A DNA stretch of 64,000 nt, taken from contig NC_017506.1 of NCBI RefSeq assembly GCF_000166295.1, positions 3,286,001-3,350,000 on the forward strand. Direction: 5' to 3'. Under the pieces are notes generated by a model, which saw only the letters and a program-made list of their open reading frames with translations, was not told the DNA's origin and made no database searches. The DNA is from Marinobacter adhaerens HP15. Its GTDB lineage: Bacteria > Pseudomonadota > Gammaproteobacteria > Pseudomonadales > Oleiphilaceae. Positions 9,881-19,531 of the stretch are shown piece after piece. Position numbers and translations under genes: made by a program. Each line of letters starts with the position of its first letter. Position 1 is the first letter of the stretch.

Positions 9881-10459
9881 ATGAGCTCATCCACCGAACA
9901 ACCAATAAGCCGATTCCAGGTTCCGTCGCTTGAATCACTTCCTGAGGACATTCGGGAGAAGATTCTCGCCGTTCAGGAAAAGTCCGGGTTCATCCCCAAT
10001 GTCTTTCTGGTACTGGCACATCGCCCCGCCGAGTTTCGTGCCTTCTTCGATTACCACGATGCCCTGATGGAAAAAGACAGCAACCTCACCAAAGGCGAAC
10101 GCGAGATGATCGTGGTCGCTACCAGCAACCTGAACCAGTGCCAGTACTGCGTGGTGGCCCATGGCGCTATTCTGCGCATCCGTGAAAAGAACCCGGAGAT
10201 CGCAGACCAGATCGCCGTGAACTACCGAAAGGCCGACATCACTGATCGCCAGAAAGCCATGCTTGATTTCGCCATAAAGGTTTCCCAACAAGCCCAAGAG
10301 GTGTGTGACGCGGACTTTGAGGAACTCAAACGCCATGGTTTCAACGACGAGGATATCTGGGACATCTCCGGCATCGCCGCGTTCTTCGGGCTTTCCAATC
10401 GGATGGCAAACGTGACAAACATGCGGCCTAACGCAGAGTTCTACTCACTGGGGCGATAA
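9881..10459 (+). CDS. AhpD-like peroxidase-related (carboxymuconolactone decarboxylase family) protein
   Basis: A 192-residue protein of the CMD/AhpD fold. The redox CxxC is visible in NLNQCQYCVVAHGA, with the downstream His of the AhpD motif. The N-terminal region (SRFQVPSLESLPEDIREKI, SGFIPNVFLVLAHRP) matches the uncharacterised peroxidase-related subfamily. The ATG at 9881 has an AAAAGGA ribosome-binding site. It is probably co-transcribed with acuI and may help with thiol or peroxide stress. The specific reaction is unknown. Confidence 0.82.
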   Translation: MSSSTEQPISRFQVPSLESLPEDIREKILAVQEKSGFIPNVFLVLAHRPAEFRAFFDYHDALMEKDSNLTKGEREMIVVATSNLNQCQYCVVAHGAILRIREKNPEIADQIAVNYRKADITDRQKAMLDFAIKVSQQAQEVCDADFEELKRHGFNDEDIWDISGIAAFFGLSNRMANVTNMRPNAEFYSLGR

Positions 10460-10488
10460 AGCGCTTTGACACCACAATCCGCCCCAAT

Positions 10489-10511
10489 AAAAAAAGGCCC
10501 TGGGAAGGGCC
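10489..10511 (-). terminator. Rho-independent terminator downstream of exaC
   Basis: The inverted repeat GGCCCT-GGGA-AGGGCC is followed on the minus strand by seven T. It lies 135 bp past the exaC stop and 30 bp past the convergent AhpD-like gene. On the plus strand the hairpin is followed only by AAAAG, so it mainly serves minus-strand transcription. Confidence 0.8.
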
Positions 10512-10645
10512 AAAAGAGAGTGACAGAAAAACCCGAACTCTCGTCAGAGAGCCGCCCCGGCCAGACACCGGGGAATGAAGGTGCACATCCGCTGTGCTGA
10601 CTCACAGGCGGGCCCGTGTGGGAGGCCCGCTTACCGCTCATTGAT

Positions 10646-12166
10646 TCAGAAGAAACCCAGCGGGTTGGTGTCGTAGCTGGTCAGCATGCACTTGGTCTGC
10701 TGATAGTGCTCGAGCGCCATCTTGTGGGTTTCACGGCCAACGCCAGACTTCTTGTAACCACCGAAGGCTGCGTGAGCCGGGTAGGCGTGGTAACAGTTCA
10801 TCCACACCCGACCGGCCTGGATGTTGCGGCCCATCCGGTAGGCGAGATTGGTGTCGCGGGTCCATACGCCGGCACCCAGACCAAACTCGGTGTCGTTGGC
10901 GATGGCCAGGGCTTCTTCCTCGGTCTTGAAGGTGGTAACACCCACAACCGGCCCGAAGATTTCTTCCTGGAACACGCGCATCTTGTTGTCACCCTTGAAC
11001 AGGGTGGGCTGGATGTAGAAGCCATTGTTGAACTCTTCATCCAGATGCTCGCGGTCGCCGCCAGTCAGCACCACAGCGCCCTCTTCCTTACCAATGGCCA
11101 GGTAGGACATGATCTTGTCGAACTGTTCTTTCGACGCCTGGGCACCTACCTGAACATCGGTGTCCAGCGGGTTGCCACGCTTGATCGACTTGGTGCGCTG
11201 AACCACCTTCTGCATGAACTCTTCGAACATGTCTTCCTGAACCAGCGCCCGTGACGGACAGGTGCAGACTTCGCCCTGGTTGAAGAACGCCAGCACCAGA
11301 CCTTCCACGCACTTGTCGATGAATTCCGGCTCGGCCTTCATCACGTCGGAGAAGTAGATGTTCGGGGATTTGCCACCCAGCTCCACTGTGGACGGGATGA
11401 TGTTTTCAGCCGCGCACTTGAGGATGTGGGAGCCAACCGGGGTGGAGCCGGTGAAGGCAATCTTGGCAATACGCTTGCTGGTGGCCAGGGCCTGGCCGGC
11501 CTCGATGCCGTAGCCGTTAACAATGTTCAGCACGCCCGGCGGCAGCAGGTCACCAATGATTTCCATCAGTACCAGGATGCTGGCAGGCGTCTGCTCGGCA
11601 GGCTTCAGCACGGTGCAGTTACCCGCAGCCAGACAGGGGCCCAGTTTCCAGGCCGCCATCAGAATCGGGAAGTTCCATGGAATGATCTGGCCAACGACAC
11701 CCAGCGGCTCATGGAAATGGTACGCCACGGTGTTGTGGTCGATCTCGCCCATATGGCCTTCCTGGGCACGCAGACAACCCGCAAAGTAGCGGAAGTGATC
11801 AGCCGCGAGAGGAATGTCGGCGTTCAGGGTTTCGCGCACGGCCTTGCCGTTGTCCCAGGTTTCTGCAACTGCGAGCTTCTCGAGGTTGGCCTCGATACGA
11901 TCCGCAATTTTCAGAAGGATGTTGGAACGCTCGGTGGGCGACGTCTTGCCCCACGCGGGTGCCGCCTTGTGCGCTGCATCCAGAGCCAGATCAATATCTT
12001 CTGCACTGGAGCGCGGAATTTCACAGATCACATTGCCAGTGACCGGTGTGATGTTCTCGAAATACTGGCCTTTTACCGGGGCAACCCACTCGCCACCGAT
12101 GTAGTTCTCGTAACGGGATTTGAAAGAAACGACGGAGCCATCCTTTCCTGGTTGTGCGTAGATCAT
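10646..12166 (-). CDS. exaC: NAD+-dependent aldehyde dehydrogenase ExaC
   Basis: A 506-residue class 3-type aldehyde dehydrogenase that oxidises the acetaldehyde produced by periplasmic alcohol dehydrogenases to acetate. Visible motifs: [15 protein letters not shown], the catalytic Glu in VELGGKSPN, and the catalytic Cys in [15 protein letters not shown]. The C-terminus [20 protein letters not shown] matches the ExaC/AcoD subfamily. The start at 12166 is chosen for the AAGAGGT ribosome-binding site just upstream; an upstream in-frame extension is not supported. An alcohol-regulon motif (12283-12298) lies 117 bp upstream, and a terminator follows. Confidence 0.95.
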   Translation of the reverse strand: MIYAQPGKDGSVVSFKSRYENYIGGEWVAPVKGQYFENITPVTGNVICEIPRSSAEDIDLALDAAHKAAPAWGKTSPTERSNILLKIADRIEANLEKLAVAETWDNGKAVRETLNADIPLAADHFRYFAGCLRAQEGHMGEIDHNTVAYHFHEPLGVVGQIIPWNFPILMAAWKLGPCLAAGNCTVLKPAEQTPASILVLMEIIGDLLPPGVLNIVNGYGIEAGQALATSKRIAKIAFTGSTPVGSHILKCAAENIIPSTVELGGKSPNIYFSDVMKAEPEFIDKCVEGLVLAFFNQGEVCTCPSRALVQEDMFEEFMQKVVQRTKSIKRGNPLDTDVQVGAQASKEQFDKIMSYLAIGKEEGAVVLTGGDREHLDEEFNNGFYIQPTLFKGDNKMRVFQEEIFGPVVGVTTFKTEEEALAIANDTEFGLGAGVWTRDTNLAYRMGRNIQAGRVWMNCYHAYPAHAAFGGYKKSGVGRETHKMALEHYQQTKCMLTSYDTNPLGFF

Positions 12167-12282
12167 GATCTCGACCTCTTGTTGTGTTTGTCGCAGGGCA
12201 ACGCGGCCTTTCGCGTTTACCCATTCAATGTAGACCCCAATTCCCAAGGTTTGAATGATGCGATGGAGGCGAAAAACTCCTC

Positions 12283-12298
12283 CCTTGGTAGTAGATGG
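12283..12298 (-). promoter_or_regulatory. 16-bp regulon motif upstream of exaC
   Basis: The plus strand reads CCTTGGTAGTAGATGG. The identical 16 bases recur at 30825-30840 in the pedF/exaA intergenic region, and a related core lies upstream of pedH (29213-29226). It sits 117 bp upstream of the exaC ATG. Probably a binding site for one of the LuxR-type response regulators of this locus; the regulator is inferred. Confidence 0.6.
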
Positions 12299-12462
12299 CT
12301 TGAAGGCCATGCCATCATTGGTCTGGCTCTGGAATCAGTCTCCGAAAATAAATGCACTGGAAGCGCACTGACCGATGCACAAAAACGGTGCGCCCGCCCA
12401 GGCAGGAAGCAACACTGCCCCACCACGGAACTTCCACCTTAATAAAATCAGTGACTTGCCGA

Positions 12463-12479
12463 TTGGCATGGACTCTGCA
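12463..12479 (+). promoter_or_regulatory. Sigma-54 promoter of guanidine operon 1
   Basis: TTGGCATGGACTCTGCA fits the -24/-12 consensus, with GG (12465-12466) and GC (12477-12478) separated by exactly ten bases. It lies about 80 bp before the riboswitch. A nearly identical element precedes the second guanidine riboswitch. Sigma-54 control fits a nitrogen-source pathway. Confidence 0.72.
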
Positions 12480-12544
12480 GTACATTCAGCACGCAGCGAG
12501 ACGTCGGTTACTGAAACCACAATCAAAGCGCCACAATCTGACCA

Positions 12545-12655
12545 ATGGTCAACTAGGGTTCCGGTCTGCAACCACAAACGCAGGCGACTGGTCCGAGAGT
12601 TGACGACCTTTTCCAAGGTTACACGGCGGGACAAAAGCCCGGGAGGATCGCTCAG
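12545..12655 (+). ncRNA. Guanidine-I (ykkC) riboswitch 1
   Basis: The conserved ykkC aptamer elements occur in order: ACTAGGGTTCCGG near 12552, CTGGTCCGAGAG near 12588, and ACACGGCGGGACAAAAGCCC through GGGAG ending near 12645. Guanidine-I aptamers bind guanidinium and turn on downstream genes. The 3' end of the aptamer overlaps the 5' arm of a terminator hairpin (12640-12671), giving an on-switch by antitermination. It controls the carboxyguanidine deiminase/carboxylase operon. Confidence 0.95.
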
Positions 12656-12678
12656 TTACTGACGCCTCTCGCTTTTTT
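12640..12678 (+). terminator. Riboswitch-controlled terminator
   Basis: CGGGAGG (12640-12646) can pair with CCTCTCG (12665-12671) with one G-T wobble, followed by CTTTTTT. The 5' arm is also part of the conserved CCCGGGAG of the aptamer, so ligand-bound and terminator folds exclude each other. Confidence 0.7.
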
Positions 12679-12705
12679 GGATGCCCTAACCAGGAGGAAA
12701 AGGCC

Positions 12706-13431
12706 ATGTTGCAAACCGCAGCCCCCCTCTACGACGATCTGATTCCCGGCGGATCCCACTGGTCCTTTATCGTGCGCCGTGGCCATGTGCTGCGCCTGAT
12801 TGACGAAACCGGCGGGACCAACGTCGGCATGTTGATGTACAACCCCGAGAACCCGCTCGAGCGGTACAACATGCCGGACACCCTGAAGAACCAGCACACC
12901 TTCCTGCTCACCAAAGGCCACGTGCTGCTCTCGGACATGGGCCGGGTGTTTGCCTCCATCATCCGCGATGATCTTGGCTGGCACGATACCGTCGCTGGCA
13001 CCTGCAACGCCGATCTGGTGGAAAAGCGCTGGGGCAAAAAGACCTATCAGGAAGCCCATAATCACTACCACCGGAACGGGTTCAACAGCTTCCTGAACGA
13101 GCTGGCCAAGTACGGCCTCGGCAAGAAAGACCTGACCGCCAACCTGAACTGGTTCAGCAAAGTAAAAACAGATGACGACGGCAACATGGTCTTCTCCGAG
13201 GGCCACTCCCACGCCGGCGCCACCGTCGACCTGCGCTTTGAAATGGACACCATCGTGGTGCTGCACACCTGCCCGCATCCGATGAACCCGGCCAGCGAGT
13301 ATCCCAGCCATCCGCTGCGGTACCAGTTGTTCAAGGCGGCCCCGGTAACCGATGCCGATCCCTGCAAGACGTCGTCCCCCGAGGCCACCCGGGCCTTCGC
13401 CAATAACGCCCTGTACCACCTGTTCCAGTAA
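12706..13431 (+). CDS. Urea carboxylase-associated protein 1, carboxyguanidine deiminase subunit
   Basis: A 241-residue DUF1989-family protein, first gene behind the riboswitch, with a strong AGGAGG ribosome-binding site. Proteins of this family in guanidine-riboswitch operons form the two-subunit carboxyguanidine deiminase (CgdAB), which converts carboxyguanidine to allophanate plus ammonia. Visible family features include GGTNVGMLMYNPENPLERYN, LSDMGRVFASIIRDDLGWHD and TCNADLVEKRWG. The second subunit gene starts 12 bp downstream. I have not assigned which gene is cgdA and which is cgdB. Confidence 0.88.
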   Translation: MLQTAAPLYDDLIPGGSHWSFIVRRGHVLRLIDETGGTNVGMLMYNPENPLERYNMPDTLKNQHTFLLTKGHVLLSDMGRVFASIIRDDLGWHDTVAGTCNADLVEKRWGKKTYQEAHNHYHRNGFNSFLNELAKYGLGKKDLTANLNWFSKVKTDDDGNMVFSEGHSHAGATVDLRFEMDTIVVLHTCPHPMNPASEYPSHPLRYQLFKAAPVTDADPCKTSSPEATRAFANNALYHLFQ

Positions 13432-13443
13432 CGGAGGCCGGAC

Positions 13444-14082
13444 ATGATCAAGCAAAGCGTATTGAAGCCTGAAAACGCCGCCTTCCGTGAAACCGTACCG
13501 GCGGGCGAGTATTTCCTGAAAGTGGTAAAAGCCGGCGAGACCGTCCGGATCCTGGATCTGGAAGGCAACCAGGCCGCCGACACCCTGTTTTACAACGCCC
13601 ACAATCCGACCGAACGCTACAGCGCCATCGACACCATCCGCGAGCAGGGCAATGTCTACCTGACGGCTGGTTCTAAACTGATGTCTTCTGAAAACAACGT
13701 GATGCTGGAAATCACCGCCGACACCTGCGGCCGTCACGACACCCTGGGCGGTGCCTGCGCGGCGGAGAGCAACACAACCCGTTATGCCCTCGAGAAAAAG
13801 TGCATGCACGCCTGCCGGGACAGCTGGCTGGTGGCCGTCACCGAACATGAAGAACTGGGCATGAGCAAACGGGACATCACCCACAACATCAACTTCTTCA
13901 TGAATGTCCCGGTCACGGCCGACGGCGGACTCACCTTCGCCGACGGGATTTCCGATGCCGGCAAATACGTGGAACTGGAAGCGAAGATGGACGTTCTGGT
14001 GATGATTTCCAACTGCCCGCAGCTCAACAATCCGTGCAACGGCTGGAACCCGACACCGATCGAGGTGCTGGTATGGAGCTGA
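13444..14082 (+). CDS. Urea carboxylase-associated protein 2, carboxyguanidine deiminase subunit
   Basis: A 212-residue DUF1989-family paralogue of the preceding gene. Shared signatures are visible ([48 protein letters not shown]). Expected to complete the carboxyguanidine deiminase heteromer. The ribosome-binding site is GGAGG upstream of 13444. The stop overlaps the start of the carboxylase by ten bases, so the two are translationally coupled. Confidence 0.88.
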   Translation: MIKQSVLKPENAAFRETVPAGEYFLKVVKAGETVRILDLEGNQAADTLFYNAHNPTERYSAIDTIREQGNVYLTAGSKLMSSENNVMLEITADTCGRHDTLGGACAAESNTTRYALEKKCMHACRDSWLVAVTEHEELGMSKRDITHNINFFMNVPVTADGGLTFADGISDAGKYVELEAKMDVLVMISNCPQLNNPCNGWNPTPIEVLVWS

Positions 14083-17000
14083 GCGGCAGATTCTCAAAGG
14101 TCCTGATCGCCAACCGCGGCGCCATCGCCTGCCGGGTTATTCGCACGCTGCGTGACATGGGGCTGACCTCGGTTGCCGTCTACGCCAAAGCGGATTCCGA
14201 TTCGCTTCACGTACGGCAGGCGGACGAGGCGTATTCCCTGGGAGACGGCCCGGCAGCGACCACTTACCTGGATCAGGACAAACTGTTCGAGGTAATCCGC
14301 AAGAGCGGTGCCGGCGCCATCCACCCCGGCTACGGCTTCCTGAGCGAAAACGCCGATTTTGCCCGACGCTGTGACGCCGAAGGCGTGGTCTTCCTGGGCC
14401 CGACACCCGAGCAGATGGAGCAATTCGGTCTCAAGCATACGGCACGGTCACTGGCTGAAAGCGCCGGCGTACCACTGCTACCAGGCACCGGCTTGCTGAC
14501 TAATCTGGAGGAAGCGATAAAAGCCGCCGACACCATCGGCTACCCGGTGATGCTGAAAAGCACCGCCGGCGGTGGCGGCATTGGCATGTCCCGCTGCTAC
14601 GGCCCGGACGATCTGGGCAAGAGCTTCGAGTCGGTCCAGCGCCTGAGCCAGAACAACTTCAGCAACAGCGGCGTGTTCCTGGAGAAATTCGTGGAACACG
14701 CCCGCCATGTCGAAGTACAGCTTTTCGGCGACGGCCAGGGCCAGGTGCTGGCCCTGGGCGAGCGTGACTGCTCGGCCCAGCGTCGCAACCAAAAAGTGAT
14801 CGAGGAAGCTCCGGCGCCGGGGCTGTCCGACGACGTCCGCTCCCGCATGCACGCTACAGCCCGTCAGCTGGGTAAAAGCATTGGCTACCGCAGCGCCGGC
14901 ACCGTGGAGTTTATCTACGACCCGGACACCACCGAGTTCTACTTCCTGGAAGTGAATACCCGCTTACAGGTGGAGCACGGTGTGACCGAGCAGGTTTATG
15001 GCGTGGATTTGGTCCGATGGATGGTGGAACTGGGCGCAGGCACCCTGCCCGACCTGGCAAAACTGGGCAGCAACCTCGCGCCTTCCGGCCACGCCATCCA
15101 GGCCCGGATCTATGCGGAAGACCCCAACAAGGATTTCCAGCCCGGCGCCGGCCTGCTCACCAACGTGGCCTGGCCCGAGGACGAGGCCCTGCGAATCGAT
15201 ACCTGGATTCAGCCGGGCACAGAGGTGTCGCCGCTTTATGATCCCATGCTCGCCAAGGTGATTGTGCATGAGGCCGATCGCGAATCGGCCCGCCAGCGGT
15301 TGATGCAGGCACTCGACGACAGCCAGCTCTATGGCATCGAGACCAACCTGAAATACGTGCGCCAGGTGCTGGACGACCCGCGCTTTGCAGAGGGCAGACT
15401 GTTTACTCGAACCCTCAACGAATTCGATTACCAGCCGGCGACGGTGGATGTGCTCAGTGGCGGCACCCTGACCACCATCCAGGACTACCCCGGTCGCATC
15501 GGCTATTGGGAAATCGGCGTACCACCGTCGGGTCCTTTCGACAGTTATTCGTTCCGGCTTGGCAATCGACTGCTGGGCAATCCGGAAGGGGCTCCAGGCC
15601 TGGAAATCACCCTTAAGGGGCCGGTGCTCACTTTCAACCGCGCCACCCAGATTGCGCTGACGGGCGCCCAGCTGGACGCCACACTGGATGATCAGCCCGT
15701 GGCTTCCTGGCAGGTGATCAACGTGCCCGCCGGCGCTACCCTGAAGCTGGGCGCCACCACGGCGGACGGCGCCCGGGCCTACGTGCTGTTCCGCGGTGGG
15801 CTGGACTGCCCCGAGTATCTGACCTCCTGCAGCACCTTTACCCTTGGCCAGTTTGGCGGCCACTGTGGTCGCGCCTTGCGGGCCGGCGATGTGCTGGCGC
15901 TGGCAGATTCGGAATCTGCCCCCCTGATCACGCTGCCTGCAGAACTTAAACCGACCATCGGCAAGACCTGGAAACTGCACGTCACCTATGGGCCCCATGG
16001 CGCGCCGGATTACTTTACCGAGGAGGACATCAACACCTTCTTCGCCAGCGACTGGGAGATCCACTACAACTCCAGCCGCACCGGCGTGCGCCTGATTGGT
16101 CCGAAGCCGCAGTGGGCGCGCAGTGACGGCGGAGAGGCCGGCATGCATCCGTCCAACATTCACGACAACGCTTACGCCGTGGGCACCGTGGATTTCACCG
16201 GCGATATGCCGGTGATTCTCGGTCCCGATGGCCCAAGCCTGGGCGGCTTTGTCTGCCCGGTGACGGTCATCAGCGCTGACCTGTGGAAACTGGGCCAGCT
16301 GAAAGCCGGTGACAAGGTCCAATTTGTTCCGGTCAGTCAGGACCAGGCCGTGGCCCTGCGGGAAGCCCTCGACGAGTCCATCGCCACCCTGACCGCCGCG
16401 ACCGCCCATATCAAACCGATCACACCAACCTCCCCGGTTCTGGCGGCACTCAGTGACGATGAACACGAAACCGGCGTGGTTTATCGGGCCGCCGGCGACA
16501 ACTACGTGCTGGTGGAATACGGCCCAATGGAGCTGGATATCCGCCTGCGCTTCCGCGCCCACGCGCTGATGCTGTGGCTGCGTGAGCAGAATCACGATGC
16601 CATTCTGGAGCTGACCCCCGGCATCCGCTCCCTGCAGGTGCATTACGACAGCCAGAAACTGAACCAGCGCACGCTGCTGGACCTGCTGATCGGCGCCGAA
16701 AAGGAACTGGAAAAACAGCCCGAGTGGGATGTGCCCGCGCGCATCGTTCATTTGCCCCTGTCCTGGGATGACGAAGCCTGCCAGACCGCCATCGCGAAAT
16801 ACATGCAGTCGGTGCGCAAGGATGCCCCCTGGTGCCCGAGCAACCTGGAGTTCATCCGCCGCATCAACGGACTGGACAGCATCGATGAGGTAAAAAAGAC
16901 GCTTTTCGAGGCAACCTATCTGGTGATGGGCCTGGGCGACGTCTATCTGGGCGCGCCGGTCGCTACCCCGCTGGATCCCCGGCACCGGCTGGTGACCACC

Positions 17001-17699
17001 AAATACAACCCGGCCCGTACCTGGACCGCGGAGAACTCCGTTGGCATCGGCGGCGCCTACCTGTGCATCTACGGCATGGAAGGCCCGGGCGGCTACCAGT
17101 TTGTTGGTCGCACCCTGCAGATGTGGAACCGCTACCGCACGACCGACCTGTTCGAGGCTGGCAAGCCCTGGCTGCTCCGGTTCTTTGACCAGGTGCGCTT
17201 CTACGAGGTCAGTGCCGAAGAACTGCAACAAATCCGGCGGGACTTTCCCAATGGCGACTACCCGATAAAGGTCGAGGAAACCCGCTTCAATCTGAAGGAC
17301 TACGAGCAGTTTCTGGCGAACAACGACGACGAAATTCAGACCTTCACAGCCAAGCGCAAACAGGCCTTCGATGAGGAGCTGCAGCGCTGGATCGAGTCGG
17401 GCCAGATTAACTTCAGTTCCGAAGCACCGATCGAGGACACCGGCGAAGACGACATTGCCAACCTGCCAGCAGGCCAGCACGCGGTGGAAAGCCACGTAGC
17501 CGGTAACCTCTGGGAGTGCCTGGTCAAGCCAGGCGACACCATCGATGCCCAGCGGCCGGTGGCGGTTATTGAATCCATGAAAATGGAAATCGAATTACTG
17601 AGCCCCGTAACCGGACGCGTGGTAGACGTGCGCCGGGAAGCGGGACAGGCGGTCTCGCCCGGAACGCCGGTCGTGATCGTTGAAGAGATTACCGAGTAA
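14073..17699 (+). CDS. Biotin-dependent guanidine carboxylase (urea carboxylase family)
   Basis: A 1208-residue ATP-dependent carboxylase. Order of domains: biotin carboxylase (about 1-450; [14 protein letters not shown]-grasp [16 protein letters not shown]), KipA/KipI-type carboxyltransferase (about 460-1040; [39 protein letters not shown]), and a C-terminal biotinyl domain with Lys1170 in ESMKME. Placement behind a guanidine-I riboswitch and deiminase genes argues for guanidine rather than urea as substrate. Asp707 in VDFTGD sits where, as I recall, true urea carboxylases have Asn; this should be verified. The start at 14073 overlaps the preceding gene. The product is expected to be carboxyguanidine. 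No fused or adjacent allophanate hydrolase is present. Confidence 0.9.
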   Translation: MELSGRFSKVLIANRGAIACRVIRTLRDMGLTSVAVYAKADSDSLHVRQADEAYSLGDGPAATTYLDQDKLFEVIRKSGAGAIHPGYGFLSENADFARRCDAEGVVFLGPTPEQMEQFGLKHTARSLAESAGVPLLPGTGLLTNLEEAIKAADTIGYPVMLKSTAGGGGIGMSRCYGPDDLGKSFESVQRLSQNNFSNSGVFLEKFVEHARHVEVQLFGDGQGQVLALGERDCSAQRRNQKVIEEAPAPGLSDDVRSRMHATARQLGKSIGYRSAGTVEFIYDPDTTEFYFLEVNTRLQVEHGVTEQVYGVDLVRWMVELGAGTLPDLAKLGSNLAPSGHAIQARIYAEDPNKDFQPGAGLLTNVAWPEDEALRIDTWIQPGTEVSPLYDPMLAKVIVHEADRESARQRLMQALDDSQLYGIETNLKYVRQVLDDPRFAEGRLFTRTLNEFDYQPATVDVLSGGTLTTIQDYPGRIGYWEIGVPPSGPFDSYSFRLGNRLLGNPEGAPGLEITLKGPVLTFNRATQIALTGAQLDATLDDQPVASWQVINVPAGATLKLGATTADGARAYVLFRGGLDCPEYLTSCSTFTLGQFGGHCGRALRAGDVLALADSESAPLITLPAELKPTIGKTWKLHVTYGPHGAPDYFTEEDINTFFASDWEIHYNSSRTGVRLIGPKPQWARSDGGEAGMHPSNIHDNAYAVGTVDFTGDMPVILGPDGPSLGGFVCPVTVISADLWKLGQLKAGDKVQFVPVSQDQAVALREALDESIATLTAATAHIKPITPTSPVLAALSDDEHETGVVYRAAGDNYVLVEYGPMELDIRLRFRAHALMLWLREQNHDAILELTPGIRSLQVHYDSQKLNQRTLLDLLIGAEKELEKQPEWDVPARIVHLPLSWDDEACQTAIAKYMQSVRKDAPWCPSNLEFIRRINGLDSIDEVKKTLFEATYLVMGLGDVYLGAPVATPLDPRHRLVTTKYNPARTWTAENSVGIGGAYLCIYGMEGPGGYQFVGRTLQMWNRYRTTDLFEAGKPWLLRFFDQVRFYEVSAEELQQIRRDFPNGDYPIKVEETRFNLKDYEQFLANNDDEIQTFTAKRKQAFDEELQRWIESGQINFSSEAPIEDTGEDDIANLPAGQHAVESHVAGNLWECLVKPGDTIDAQRPVAVIESMKMEIELLSPVTGRVVDVRREAGQAVSPGTPVVIVEEITE

Positions 17700-17769
17700 T
17701 GCCAGCAACCCCAAAAAACTGAAGAAAGACCAAACCTGCAAACACGGGCAAGGCCCGAGGAGAGACACC

Positions 17770-18837
17770 ATGAATACACGCGACATCACCAAACGTCTGG
17801 CGGCCGGTCTGTTCACGGCCTCCCTGTCCATGGGTGCAATGGCCCAGGAAAAGGACTCCTTCAGCATCGCATGGACCATCTATGCCGGCTGGGTGCCCTG
17901 GCAGTATGCCGAGGACTACGGAATCATGAAAAAGTGGGCGGACAAGTATGATATCGAGGTGGATATCGTGCAGGTGAACGACTACATCGAGTCCATCAAC
18001 CAGTACACCGCCGGCCAGTTTGACGGTGTGGTAGCCACCAGTATGGATGGCCTGTCGATTCCGGCCGCCTCCGGCGTGGACACAACTGCGCTTATCGTGG
18101 GCGACTACTCCAATGGTAACGACGGCCTCGTATCCAAGGATGCCAAGACCATCGAAGAGCTGGAAGGTGAAACCGTTCACCTGGTTGAGCTCTCCGTATC
18201 GCACTATCTTCTGGCACGGGCACTGGCAAGCGTCGGTCTCGAAGAGCGTGATCTGAGCGTGGTGAACATTTCCGATGCCGATCTGGTTTCCGCGTTCCAG
18301 ACCGACGATGTCCGCCATGTGGCTACCTGGAACCCGCTGCTGGCGGAAGTGGAAGCCTACCCGGGTGCGACCAAACTGTTCGATTCCAGCCAGATTCCGG
18401 GTCACATCAAGGATCTGACGCTGGTGAACACGGAAACCCTGGCCGACAACCCGAAGCTGGGCAAGGCGCTTGTGGGTGCCTGGTACGAAACCATGAGCAT
18501 CCTCGCCTCCGATAGTGAAGAAGGTCAGGAAGCGCGAGCATTTCTCGGCGAGCTCTCCGGTACCGACCAGGCCGGTTATGAGGCTCAACTGGCCGGCATG
18601 AAGATGTTCTGGGAACCGCAGATGTCAGTGGATTTCATTAACAGCAATGAAGCCCTGGACGCCATGGACAGCGTTCGCCAGTTCTCGTTCGAGAAGGGCC
18701 TGCTGGGCCAGGGCGCCATGAGCCCGGACTTTGTGGGCATCGAGTTCCCGGATGGCTCGATCATGGGTGACACCGGAAATGTGAAGCTTCGGTTTAACGA
18801 CAGCTACATGCAGATGGCGGCAGACGGGGAGATCTGA
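17770..18837 (+). CDS. ABC transporter periplasmic solute-binding protein of the guanidine operon
   Basis: A 355-residue NMT1/SsuA-like binding protein with a Sec signal peptide (cleavage after GAMAQ or nearby). It opens with the family phrase SIAWTIYAGWVPWQYAEDYGI. Found with urea carboxylase genes in many bacteria, it presumably binds guanidine or a related cation. The start at 17770 has a GAGGAG ribosome-binding site. The operon lacks a permease and an ATPase; these lie 7.9 kb away behind the second riboswitch (25633-27233). A strong terminator follows. Confidence 0.87.
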   Translation: MNTRDITKRLAAGLFTASLSMGAMAQEKDSFSIAWTIYAGWVPWQYAEDYGIMKKWADKYDIEVDIVQVNDYIESINQYTAGQFDGVVATSMDGLSIPAASGVDTTALIVGDYSNGNDGLVSKDAKTIEELEGETVHLVELSVSHYLLARALASVGLEERDLSVVNISDADLVSAFQTDDVRHVATWNPLLAEVEAYPGATKLFDSSQIPGHIKDLTLVNTETLADNPKLGKALVGAWYETMSILASDSEEGQEARAFLGELSGTDQAGYEAQLAGMKMFWEPQMSVDFINSNEALDAMDSVRQFSFEKGLLGQGAMSPDFVGIEFPDGSIMGDTGNVKLRFNDSYMQMAADGEI

Positions 18838-18867
18838 GCGATCGTCTTCTAAAACTCTGCTAGGATC

Positions 18868-18893
18868 GGGCACGATTAGTCGTGCCCTTTTTT
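18868..18893 (+). terminator. Rho-independent terminator of guanidine operon 1
   Basis: A perfect eight-base-pair stem GGGCACGA-TTAG-TCGTGCCC is followed by TTTTTT, 31 bp past the solute-binding protein stop. Confidence 0.93.
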
Positions 18894-18919
18894 GTGGGCT
18901 TCGGAGGTGGATTGGATTT

Positions 18920-19531
18920 ATGCGCCGTACCAAGGAAGATGCCGAGAAAACCCGCCAGACCGTGCTTGAGGCCGCGCTCAAGTTGTTTAGTCGTGACGGT
19001 TACTCACTGACGACCTTGAGCCGTATCGCCAAAGAAGCGGGCTGCAGCCGTGGGCCGATTTACTGGCACTTCGAGAACAAGGATGATCTATACGAAGCCG
19101 TTCTTGCCTACTCCCAAGAACCCCTGGAAGCCCTAGTTGCGGAGTGTTCGGGCATGCGGGAAACGCCCATTGAGGCCATGGATCATTTCATCGAGCGCTG
19201 GCTGGGCCTGCTGGCCAATGATCGTAAATATCGCCAGTCGTTCGAGATTCTGCTGAACAAGACCGAACTGACCGATGCCATGAGCCGGACGCTGAAACGG
19301 GAGCGGGCGTTGACCAAGTCGATTATTACGATGTTCCGGGATCTGGTGGGCCAGGCCGCTGAGCGGGGTCTGATCAGTACGCAGGAAGATCCTAAGGATC
19401 TGGGGCTGCTGAGTTACACCTATCTGATGGGGATTACCCAGACCTGGCTGTTTGCGCCGAAGCTGTTTTCATTGAAACGAGAGACCGCGTTTTTCCAGCG
19501 ACAGTTCTGGGTGTTACTCGGCCGAGGCTGA
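18920..19531 (+). CDS. TetR/AcrR family transcriptional regulator
   Basis: A 203-residue regulator with an AcrR/TtgR-like N-terminal helix-turn-helix (about 12-60; LTTLSRIAKEAGCSRGPIYWHFENKDDLYE) and a C-terminal helical ligand domain. Such proteins usually repress RND efflux genes, but no efflux gene lies nearby, so its target is unknown. The ribosome-binding site is GGAGGTGG. The 3' end overlaps the convergent Ada-like gene by 18 bp. Confidence 0.85.
   Translation: MRRTKEDAEKTRQTVLEAALKLFSRDGYSLTTLSRIAKEAGCSRGPIYWHFENKDDLYEAVLAYSQEPLEALVAECSGMRETPIEAMDHFIERWLGLLANDRKYRQSFEILLNKTELTDAMSRTLKRERALTKSIITMFRDLVGQAAERGLISTQEDPKDLGLLSYTYLMGITQTWLFAPKLFSLKRETAFFQRQFWVLLGRG

Noticed and set aside
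12652..14097. 481-codon minus-strand open frame antisense to the two deiminase-subunit genes
   Set aside because: Both plus-strand genes are well-recognised families with good ribosome-binding sites; the antisense product is low-complexity and unlike any family.
14964..17495. 843-codon minus-strand open frame antisense to the carboxylase
   Set aside because: High-GC shadow of a gene with full domain coverage on the plus strand; no ribosome-binding site and no recognisable domain.
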